A stretch of 45,536 nucleotides of DNA from Deltaproteobacteria bacterium (GTDB lineage: Bacteria > Desulfobacterota > DSM-4660 > Desulfatiglandales > B25-G16), in the NCBI GenBank assembly GCA_020348625.1, contig CP070752.1, positions 2,583,276-2,628,811 on the forward strand, written 5' to 3'. A program made the position numbers and the translations under genes. Shown in pieces: positions 15,123-22,789 of the stretch. Positions within the stretch are counted from its first letter, which is position 1; each line of letters begins with the position of its first letter. Under the pieces are notes generated by a model, which saw only the letters and a program-made list of their open reading frames with translations, searched no databases and was not told where the DNA came from.

Positions 15123-17663
15123 TTAAGTACTATTAGCGTTCTGTTTCTGGGCTCTCAAGGCATCAATCTTGTTGGAAAGCATTTTCAAATAAGCGACCAT
15201 ATCCCTGGCCCGCTGGAATCTATGGTCCGGGTTCTTGGCCAAGGATTTGTCAATGATTTGCTCGCAGGGTTTTATTACCCGCGGATTCATCTTACTCGGC
15301 GACGGGTGTCTTTGCTGGGTTATCTGGTAGAACAGGTTGTTTAGATTCTCTCCTTTAAACGGCAACTCCCCGGTTACCAGCTGAAAGAAGACTACACCCA
15401 GGGAGAAGATGTCCGAACGAGCGTCTACCTGTCGACCGATTATCTGCTCCGGGGACATGTAGTTTGGGGTGCCGAGTATGATCCCAGTTCTGGTCTTCGA
15501 AGCAGAAATGGACTTTGCAATCCCAAAATCGGTTACTTTGATCTTGCCGTTTCCTAGGAGCATTATGTTGCCGGGCTTAATGTCCCTATGAATGACGCCG
15601 TTGTTGTGGGCATATTCGAGGGCCTCTGCTGTCTCAGCGATAATATCCAGCACTCTTCGGAGAGGCAGGAGCGAGCCCTTCTTGCAGTATTTCTCCAGAT
15701 CCTCCCCCTCCAGGAATTCCATGGCCATATACGTTAGGTCATAGTCCTCTCCCACATCGTAAATCGCAACGATACCAGGATGAGAAAGCTTCCCTGCAAG
15801 CTCGGCCTCGGTAAAAAAGCGATCCTTGATTTCCTGAACCTTGTCGGCCTCAAACTCATCGGAAAAACGAATAGTCTTTATGGCTAGGAGACGATTTATC
15901 TTTGGATCTCTTCCCTTGTAAACAGTACCCATTGCGCCCTGGCCAAGTTCCATGAGTATCTCGTATCTCCCAACCGTTGGCTTGACCTCGAGGTCATCGG
16001 CAACCACTATCTGCTCTTCTGTTTTTCCTTGATGGGCGCCTAGCGGCAGAGAACTGAGTACCTTTTTAAGGGTCGGTATCCTTTCTCTGAGATCCCTGAA
16101 CCCAGTGTCCTTTATATTGATGTATTCGTAAACTGATATAGCCTTATTAATCATCCTCTTCCGTTCATAGTCAAGCCCGAGGTTGTATATAATATCTCTC
16201 ATTTCATCATCGAGTGGACATTTTCTGAATTTCTCGAAGGCTAAGTCAAGCAGGCCCTGACTCTGGAGGCTTATGCCAAGCATGCGGTTGGTCTCTATTG
16301 CGTCTTTCGAAACCACAGACTTGCCCCTGTAAAACACGTCTCTGATAGTAATAGCGCCGTATATGATTACGAGTGAGAGAATAATATAGATTGTCTTGAA
16401 CCATGTATCAAAACCTATGAAAAAGGTGGCGCTGGTTAAGAAAACAAGAACCACCAGCCCGAAGGTTATTCCTGCCCGGTTGAGATAGCTGAGCCGGGCA
16501 TGCACGAAAGAGGACGCCATTCCCAGCAGCAGCAGGATGATAACCTCAACATACAACATGGCATTTGAGCGCTTGAGAAAACGCTTATTCAGTAAGCTCT
16601 CTATTTCATTGGCGATAAACTCAACCCGTGGCATGCGGGGATCTACCGGTGTGTCAATAGTGGCAGCTCCTTTAGCCGTGAAACCGATGAGCACGATTTT
16701 GCCATCAAAAACCCGCGGAACCTTTTTTACGTTCAATATGTCTACAAAGGAGTAATAGGGAAAGGATCGTCTTCCACCTTTGAACTTGATGAACGTCTCA
16801 CCGTTGGTAGTGGGGATGACTTCTCTGCCGATTTTGATTCCAGGCCCCTTAACGAGCACCTCGTCCGGAAACTTGTCGAGATAGTTGAGAACGAGAAGCA
16901 AGGGCAAGGAGGGAATAAGAAACCCTCCATAGTTGACAAATGGTACGTGACTCCGCCCCGTCATTATTCTCTCACGCGAGAGGTTAATGTGTCCAAGGCC
17001 AAGGCTGCTTTTTGCCAGTTCGGCAAAGGGAGTTGTCACCTCTTTGACGGAAACGAACCCCTTTAGGGTATCCTTATCCGGTGTTAATAAGTTCTTTTCC
17101 GAGAAGGCTTCGGGGAGGTCTAGGAGCTGTGTTTCCGGTTCTCCGAATTCACCATCTACTGGAAGGACAATGTTTCCAGAGGTCTTCAATGTTTGAGCCA
17201 GCACCTTGTCATTGTCAAGGCGATTTCCAATCTCCCTTAGTTCCGCCAGTATCCAGCTATTTTCCCCCACTTCGGGGTTGGAGTTCTCTCGGTTTAAGAT
17301 CTTATTGTAAAGGGTTTCTATTTCGCTGATGCTGGGGTTCGATTCCTTTTCGCTGAACATGATGTCAAGGCCGATGAACCTCGCCCCGTTGCGTTTGAGG
17401 ATTGTGATCATGTCGGCAATATAATGCCGCGGCCATGGCCACTGACCGACCCGGTGTATGCTTTTGTCGTCAATATTGACGATAGCCACCGGGCTTTCCC
17501 CGGGGCTACGGGGTAAGTCCAGCCGCATTTGAATCTTGTAGATCTGTTTTTCGAGACCCTCTAAAAAGGAAAAATGAGCAAATGACAGGTAAACGAAGAC
17601 GGCGACAACGATGGCGCCAATCAATACATGTGTTTTCTGATCGCTTTCTTTCATGAAGCTCAA
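15123..17663 (-). CDS. CHASE2-sensor membrane Ser/Thr protein kinase
   Basis: 846 residues. A membrane helix (14-30) is followed by an extracytoplasmic CHASE2 sensor (about 35-360; VNIDDKSI and GLDIMF are typical), then three membrane helices (about 370-388, 397-416, 422-440), a TPR-like helical linker (455-540) and a C-terminal Hanks-type kinase (566-825). Kinase motifs are complete: glycine loop GQGAMG (574-579), K596 in AIK, HRD with D694, DFG with D712, and GTPNYMSPEQ (731-740). An external signal would thus drive cytoplasmic phosphorylation. Start is TTG 17663 with GGAG upstream; an ATG three codons later is an alternative. It heads the operon with PP2C and FHA genes and is transcribed away from the secretion-ATPase gene. 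Confidence 0.93.
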   Translation of the reverse strand: MSFMKESDQKTHVLIGAIVVAVFVYLSFAHFSFLEGLEKQIYKIQMRLDLPRSPGESPVAIVNIDDKSIHRVGQWPWPRHYIADMITILKRNGARFIGLDIMFSEKESNPSISEIETLYNKILNRENSNPEVGENSWILAELREIGNRLDNDKVLAQTLKTSGNIVLPVDGEFGEPETQLLDLPEAFSEKNLLTPDKDTLKGFVSVKEVTTPFAELAKSSLGLGHINLSRERIMTGRSHVPFVNYGGFLIPSLPLLLVLNYLDKFPDEVLVKGPGIKIGREVIPTTNGETFIKFKGGRRSFPYYSFVDILNVKKVPRVFDGKIVLIGFTAKGAATIDTPVDPRMPRVEFIANEIESLLNKRFLKRSNAMLYVEVIILLLLGMASSFVHARLSYLNRAGITFGLVVLVFLTSATFFIGFDTWFKTIYIILSLVIIYGAITIRDVFYRGKSVVSKDAIETNRMLGISLQSQGLLDLAFEKFRKCPLDDEMRDIIYNLGLDYERKRMINKAISVYEYINIKDTGFRDLRERIPTLKKVLSSLPLGAHQGKTEEQIVVADDLEVKPTVGRYEILMELGQGAMGTVYKGRDPKINRLLAIKTIRFSDEFEADKVQEIKDRFFTEAELAGKLSHPGIVAIYDVGEDYDLTYMAMEFLEGEDLEKYCKKGSLLPLRRVLDIIAETAEALEYAHNNGVIHRDIKPGNIMLLGNGKIKVTDFGIAKSISASKTRTGIILGTPNYMSPEQIIGRQVDARSDIFSLGVVFFQLVTGELPFKGENLNNLFYQITQQRHPSPSKMNPRVIKPCEQIIDKSLAKNPDHRFQRARDMVAYLKMLSNKIDALRAQKQNANST

Positions 17664-17765
17664 TGTGGCTCCGGGAAAATCAGTGATAAATTGAGCGTGA
17701 CATTAACTTTTTTCGCTAACTTGCCGATGAACTCTATAATATAGTGCTTGAAAAGGCACCGAAAT

Positions 17766-17794
17766 TCTATAACAAATTACTACCGCTATGTCAA
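17766..17794 (-). promoter_or_regulatory. Sigma70-like promoter of the kinase-PP2C-FHA operon
   Basis: On the - strand a perfect TTGACA (17794-17789), a 17-base spacer and TATAGA (17771-17766) lie about 100 bases before the kinase start. It is one of the best promoter matches in the window. The same 224-bp divergent region must hold the + strand promoter for the ATPase gene; a TATAAT at 17735-17740 is its best -10 candidate but lacks a good -35. Confidence 0.6.
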
Positions 17795-17887
17795 AGAAAA
17801 GCCAAGGCTTTAACCTGCTTAATATTATATTAACCATATTCGGTTGAAAACACCAGCAAATGGTGCTATTAAGAAAACAGGAGAACG

Positions 17888-19843
17888 TTGAAATCCGAAA
17901 CCACAACTAGGCTCGATTCTATGCAAGATACGGACCTCAGCGCAATAATGACCCAAAATAAGTTGAAGAAGGAGAACTTCGTTTCCAAGCGAAAGCTAGG
18001 CGAGTTGCTGATTGAATCGGGTCTGTTGACCGCAGATCAGATAGACAGCGGGCTGGAGATTCAGAAGAGAACAGGTAAGAGGCTGGGCGAAGTCCTCGTG
18101 GAGATGAAACTGATCTCGGAGGAGGAAATAGCCTTCGCCCTAGCCATGCAACTGAAGATTCCCTTTGTAGATCTTAGGGACTACACCATAGAGGAAGCTG
18201 TGATCGAGACTCTACCGGAAGAAGTTTGTATGAAGTTCGGTTGCATTCCTGTTACGGCCAGAGATAATGTGATTGACGTTGCTATGGCTGACCCTCTTAA
18301 TCTCAATACAATAAAGGATCTCCAGTTCATAACCGGGTACAACATCCAACCGGCCATTTCAACTCGAAGCCAGATAATCGAAAAGCTCAGAAATCATTAC
18401 TATCCTGAAAAGAGCATTAAAGAGGTCGCTGACGAGTTTGTTGAAGACGTTGGGCTGGAGTTTTTGCCTGAAGAAAAGGAAATCGAAGAAGATAACTTCG
18501 AGACGTTTAAGGATTCTCCCTTCGTAAAGATGGTGGATCTTATCATACGGAACGCCATCAAAAGGGGGGCGAGCGATGTTCATATTGAAGCGCAAGAAAA
18601 CCAGGTCAGGGTAAGAAATCGCGTTGACGGGGTCCTGCAAGATACGATCAAGCTCCCAAAGTGGACTCAGCCGATCATTATTTCGCGAATAAAGGTTCTG
18701 GGCGGTCTGAACATAGCGGAAAAGAGACTGCCTCAGGACGGGAGGATAAAGGTTAAAGCGAAGAATATGTCTGCGGACCTGAGAGTTTCCACCCTCCCTA
18801 CCTATTATGGTGAAAAGGCCGTCATAAGGGTCTTGCGGAAGGAAGAGGCGTCTCTCAGCATTGATGAACTGGGGTTCGATGCAAGGAATACCAAGATCTT
18901 AAGGAGTTTCATCCAGCGTCCCCAGGGGATGATCTTGATTGTGGGTCCGACAGGGAGCGGAAAGACCTCGACGCTCTATGCCTGTATGCAAATTATCAAG
19001 TCAGATGAGGTAAACATCATCACCGTTGAGGACCCGGTGGAGTACGAATTGCCAGGAATCAACCAGGTGCAAATAAACGAGAAGGTTGGCCTCACCTTTC
19101 CCTTTATTCTCCGTTCAATCCTGAGGCAAGACCCCGATGTTATCATGATTGGAGAGATAAGAGATGAGGAGACTGCTGAGATAGCTGTCCAGGCTTCTCT
19201 GACAGGACATCTGGTTCTTTCAACGCTCCATACAAACGATGCTCCCACAGCCATAACCCGTCTTATTGATATCGGGATACCCCCTTACCTGATTTCTTCA
19301 TCCGTGGTGGGTGTCGTTGCGCAACGACTTGTTAGACTGATATGTACTGAGTGTAAGGAGGAATATGTTCCAAACCAAGAACTCTTGAGCAGGATCAATC
19401 TGGATCAGGGTGATCTCCCGTTCAAATTCTACAGAGGGGCAGGATGCCTTCGCTGCAACCACACGGGCTATAAGGGGCGTACCGCTATTGAGGAGATAAT
19501 GGTTATGAGCCCCAAGGTCAGGGAACTCCTCCAGTCTTCTGCCTCAGTCGATACGCTGAGAGAAGCGGCACTGGCCTTGGGTATGACAACCCTCGGCATA
19601 AAGGGTTTGGAGAAGATAGAAATGGGAATGACCACCGTTGAAGAGGTTCTTAAGGCCGTGCACCAGAAGGAGGAGCTTACAACGATCTGCCCGAGCTGTG
19701 GAAAGTCGGTGAGCCTGGATTTCAGGGACTGCCCCTATTGCAAGAAGCCACTGGTTCCGAACTGTAACTCCTGCAAGCGGATCGTGCAGCCAGATTGGGT
19801 GGTTTGCCCGTACTGTCGAAATAACCTTAAGCCGGAAACCTAG
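17888..19843 (+). CDS. GspE/PilB-type secretion ATPase with MshEN N-terminus and C-terminal double zinc ribbon
   Basis: 651 residues. The N-terminal MshEN-type domain shows two 24-residue repeats, 36-59 and 65-88, exactly five residues apart, the layout of the c-di-GMP-binding motif of MshE; each copy has one substituted key position (K36 for Arg, K74 for Gly). The ATPase core has Walker A GPTGSGKT (353-360), the aspartate/Walker B region (RQDPDVIMIGEIRD), LSTLHTND, and the tetracysteine zinc site (C486/C489, C520/C523). After residue 595 the protein carries an extra tail with four CxxC pairs (C601/604, C615/618, C626/629, C640/643), a double zinc ribbon not normal for this family. Start is TTG 17888 behind AGGAG; ATG 17921 is possible. 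It heads the pseudopilin-like cluster. Confidence 0.92.
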   Translation: MKSETTTRLDSMQDTDLSAIMTQNKLKKENFVSKRKLGELLIESGLLTADQIDSGLEIQKRTGKRLGEVLVEMKLISEEEIAFALAMQLKIPFVDLRDYTIEEAVIETLPEEVCMKFGCIPVTARDNVIDVAMADPLNLNTIKDLQFITGYNIQPAISTRSQIIEKLRNHYYPEKSIKEVADEFVEDVGLEFLPEEKEIEEDNFETFKDSPFVKMVDLIIRNAIKRGASDVHIEAQENQVRVRNRVDGVLQDTIKLPKWTQPIIISRIKVLGGLNIAEKRLPQDGRIKVKAKNMSADLRVSTLPTYYGEKAVIRVLRKEEASLSIDELGFDARNTKILRSFIQRPQGMILIVGPTGSGKTSTLYACMQIIKSDEVNIITVEDPVEYELPGINQVQINEKVGLTFPFILRSILRQDPDVIMIGEIRDEETAEIAVQASLTGHLVLSTLHTNDAPTAITRLIDIGIPPYLISSSVVGVVAQRLVRLICTECKEEYVPNQELLSRINLDQGDLPFKFYRGAGCLRCNHTGYKGRTAIEEIMVMSPKVRELLQSSASVDTLREAALALGMTTLGIKGLEKIEMGMTTVEEVLKAVHQKEELTTICPSCGKSVSLDFRDCPYCKKPLVPNCNSCKRIVQPDWVVCPYCRNNLKPET

Positions 19844-19947
19844 GAGTTCCAAGACCTGCTGCAGGAGATTTATTTCTTGACTAATGTCTGATCTTTCATT
19901 ATTTTCCCCCTATAATTTCTACCCGTTTCCGCAGAAGAGGATTGGAA

Positions 19948-20544
19948 ATGCAGTGCAAATATCACCCTGAAAGGAGTGCGAAGCATTTTTGTGACAGTTG
20001 CAAAGCTCCGCTGTGCGAGGAATGCGCTGAGGAGATTAGGCCTGGCAATTTCCTCTGTTTTCAGTGCGCCATGATTCAGTCGGTTTCTGAGGTTGGAACG
20101 TCCATCAAGGAGAAACGGGAACAGGAGGAGAAGAAAAAGAAGAAAAGATGGGGCCCTTTTCACTACTTCCTAATCGTCTCATCTGTTCTGATACTGGTCA
20201 TGTGGGGCTACATCTTGTTCGGCGGCCAAGAACTGCCAAGCTCCATTGCCACGGTAGACTACGGGAAGCAGGGCAGGGTGCTGTTGTTCATGGTTGACGG
20301 GGCTCTCAAACGCTATGCCCACTATGAAGAGAATACGTATCCTGAAAAACTTACCGACCTCGTCCCAAAGTATGTATCCTTGCAGGGGGGGCAGATCATT
20401 CACCTGCAGCAGTTGAAGTATCGGCGGGATTCGGATGTAGGGTATCGTCTATCCCTTGCCAAACCGGAGCCAGGGGAGATGAATGTCGTTTTGACCCCGA
20501 AGGGGATTGAGTATACTGCTCCAGCTGGGGAAGAGGTCAAATGA
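19948..20544 (+). CDS. B-box zinc finger / single-TM protein with pseudopilin-like periplasmic domain
   Basis: 199 residues from ATG 19948 (AGAGG 7 bases upstream). Residues 1-42 form a B-box-like zinc finger with C3, H6, C15, C18, C23, C26, C37 and C40. A Lys/Glu-rich linker precedes one membrane helix (71-91). The outer part (95-199) contains the YPEKLTDLVPKYV pattern and a beta-rich end resembling the C-terminal domain of GspG-like pseudopilins, but there is no prepilin peptide. So a cytoplasmic zinc finger is anchored to a pilin-like outer domain. Its stop overlaps the start of the next gene (ATGA, 4 bp), tying it to the prepilin-like protein and probably to the ATPase upstream. Function unknown; a role as assembly adaptor is inferred. 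Confidence 0.75.
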   Translation: MQCKYHPERSAKHFCDSCKAPLCEECAEEIRPGNFLCFQCAMIQSVSEVGTSIKEKREQEEKKKKKRWGPFHYFLIVSSVLILVMWGYILFGGQELPSSIATVDYGKQGRVLLFMVDGALKRYAHYEENTYPEKLTDLVPKYVSLQGGQIIHLQQLKYRRDSDVGYRLSLAKPEPGEMNVVLTPKGIEYTAPAGEEVK

Positions 20545-21026
20545 AAAGGCAGACCGGGTTCACGCTCATAGAATTGATGGTGGTAATCGGTGTACTTGGT
20601 ATCCTAGCCGCCAGTGGCGCTGCTTTTCAACAGAAATATCGACAGCGCACCATTGGATCCGAGGCTTTAGTGATGATGAAACAGCTACTCGAAGGTGAGA
20701 TCATGTATTTTTTGGAACATAATGAATTCTTACCGAAAGATGTAGGAGCAGAGTTTGAGATATGGGTTTACCATGATGGTGGTGGCACATCAGCAGTTGA
20801 CCAGAAAAAGGTGCTCGATGCTCTTAAGGTAGCTATCCCGACGGGCCATTTGCTCGATTTTCGTATCTATCGTTTGGACCTTGGGGCTGGGTATCCGGAT
20901 GAAGAACGATATCCAGTTGGGGTTGATATAACATCGGCGGGAAATTTCAATATTTTGCCGGGCTTTCTTGGAATAAGAGGTACTGTTAACAAGCGGGGAA
21001 CAATCACAGGACCCGATCCGTTTTGA
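20541..21026 (+). CDS. Type IV pilin-like / pseudopilin protein
   Basis: 161 residues with a class III prepilin signal: short basic leader ending in G6, cleavage before F7, the FTLIEL motif with glutamate at mature position +5, then a hydrophobic helix to about residue 28. The C-terminal part is a globular domain without cysteines, size typical of minor pilins or pseudopilins. It would need a prepilin peptidase (PilD/GspO), which is not in the window. Translation is coupled by a 4-bp ATGA overlap to the B-box protein gene. It may assemble into a short pseudopilus driven by the ATPase two genes upstream. Confidence 0.85.
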   Translation: MKRQTGFTLIELMVVIGVLGILAASGAAFQQKYRQRTIGSEALVMMKQLLEGEIMYFLEHNEFLPKDVGAEFEIWVYHDGGGTSAVDQKKVLDALKVAIPTGHLLDFRIYRLDLGAGYPDEERYPVGVDITSAGNFNILPGFLGIRGTVNKRGTITGPDPF

Positions 21027-21158
21027 GGCATGATTGCGATCCTTTTATTGAGCCATTGCAGACGAGGTCATGCACCGTCTTAGATTTCTGGTTCTACCCA
21101 CCATCGAAGCACATGTCGATGTCCTTAATCTCCAGAATCAGGTTTAGAGAATTAACCG

Positions 21159-22760
21159 ATGTCTAAGAACCTCAACGCGCTCTTGACTAATTTTGTTTCA
21201 GGCGGGATACAATCCAAGGATTTGGGGGAAGCAAAAAGGATTAGGACCCTCAACGTATTTCTCCTGATCTTCATTATTGTCACACCTCTTCTCGGCGTTT
21301 TCTATTCTCTTATCGGTGCCGATCTCCTTTTTTTCACCTCCATAATCGCGGCCCTTCTGGGAATTTCCGATATCCTCATCCTCAGAAAGAGCAAGAATGT
21401 CCCCTTTGCCGCACATTACGGATTTTTCATACTCTGGTCCACCTTGCTGATCATTCGATGGAATACCGGCGGCATGAGTGTTGGCACATTGATGCCCTTA
21501 TCATGGATGTGGAGTGCCGTGCTTATCCTCATGGCCATATTCATAACCGGCTATCTGGGAGGAACGATCTGGACAATCGTGATCTTTGTTGAAACCGGTG
21601 CCGCAATCCACTTTTTCAGAAAGGGGTACGAGTTTACCAACTTGATACCTCAGCAAATCGTGACAACCTATGCCTTGGGAGCCTATCTTCTGGGGCTACT
21701 AGTGATCCTTCTCATTGCCTTCTTATATGAAAGGGACAAGGATGACGCCGTTGACAGCGAGGGCATCAAGGCGCTGGCTCTCCACGAGTCGAAACGGTTT
21801 ATTGATACCATAATGGAAACATCTCCCCTTCCCACATTTGTAGTAAATAATGAACATCGCGTTATTCAATGGAACCGTGCGATTCAAGAGATGACAGGTA
21901 TCCGTGAAAAGGAAATCATTGGAAAAGGTGTCCCCGAATCCGTACGCGTAGATGATCAATGGAGCTTGGCCGATATCGTGATCGAGGAGCCGAATTCCAT
22001 AGCGGAGAGATTCTCCGAATCCATTGTAGGCAAGGCGGACGGCGGAGTATTTCAGCTGGAAATGCATTTTCCAGCCCTCAGAGAAGGAATGCGGGCAATT
22101 GTGACGACTGCCCCGCTATTGGACATGCATGGCTCAATAAAGGGGGCGGTGGAGACCATACAGGACGTAAGCGATTTTTCAGCAGGCACACGGGCGTCAC
22201 CCTCTCACATGAACAAGGCAATTAAAATCTCGCCAAGCCCAGTTTTTGGGATTGATTCGAATGGCAAGATCAGCTTCTGGAACAAGGCTTGTGAGAAATA
22301 CCTTGGTTATTCCCACTCTCAGATAGAAGGAAAAAGCCCACTGACCTTCGTTTCGAGACCCTTGCGAAAGCCGTTTCGGGAGACAGTGGTGATGGTCTTT
22401 AAGGGGGGTAGCATTGAAGGAAGAGAGTGGAAATACTATTCAGCCCAGGGGGAACCCCGGTACGTGCTGGCAAATGCCTTTTCGGTATTGTCAGGGGACG
22501 GGAAGTCGAAAGAGTGCGTCGTGGTTAATACCGATATCACGGGCCTTAGACTGAAGATCAGTCAACTAGAGAGGGATGAAACAGAGGCCCAGGAACAGCT
22601 CAGAAGACTGAGCGATGAGTATGAGCTTCTCAGGAAAAACCTGGCGAGGTATATTCGCGGAAAAGGCCCAGTTGAGTTCCAAGAAGAGATGGTTGTGCGT
22701 GAGTTGAAAGAAGAAATAAACATCCTGAAGAAAGAAATCGCTGATCTGAAAAATGCTTGA
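21159..22760 (+). CDS. Membrane protein with two PAS domains and C-terminal coiled coil, no output domain
   Basis: 533 residues. The N-terminal 190 residues contain about six membrane helices; two PAS domains follow (about 211-335, starting with RFIDTIMETSPLPTFVV, and about 350-462, with SPSPVFGID and FWNKACEKYLGY). The last 70 residues are a charged coiled coil. There is no histidine kinase, GGDEF, cyclase or methyl-accepting domain, so signal output must be through protein contact. It follows the prepilin-like gene by 132 bases on the same strand with only a weak ribosome site, and converges with the adenylate cyclase gene (29 bases between stops). It is probably a sensor for this module; ligand unknown. 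Confidence 0.8.
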   Translation: MSKNLNALLTNFVSGGIQSKDLGEAKRIRTLNVFLLIFIIVTPLLGVFYSLIGADLLFFTSIIAALLGISDILILRKSKNVPFAAHYGFFILWSTLLIIRWNTGGMSVGTLMPLSWMWSAVLILMAIFITGYLGGTIWTIVIFVETGAAIHFFRKGYEFTNLIPQQIVTTYALGAYLLGLLVILLIAFLYERDKDDAVDSEGIKALALHESKRFIDTIMETSPLPTFVVNNEHRVIQWNRAIQEMTGIREKEIIGKGVPESVRVDDQWSLADIVIEEPNSIAERFSESIVGKADGGVFQLEMHFPALREGMRAIVTTAPLLDMHGSIKGAVETIQDVSDFSAGTRASPSHMNKAIKISPSPVFGIDSNGKISFWNKACEKYLGYSHSQIEGKSPLTFVSRPLRKPFRETVVMVFKGGSIEGREWKYYSAQGEPRYVLANAFSVLSGDGKSKECVVVNTDITGLRLKISQLERDETEAQEQLRRLSDEYELLRKNLARYIRGKGPVEFQEEMVVRELKEEINILKKEIADLKNA

Positions 22761-22789
22761 AATGGCCGCTTTGGAGGGATCGATAGCGG

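Noticed and set aside
17848..17872. TTGAAA-N17-TATTAA as promoter of the secretion ATPase gene
   Set aside because: Transcription would start on the ribosome site itself, leaving no usable leader.
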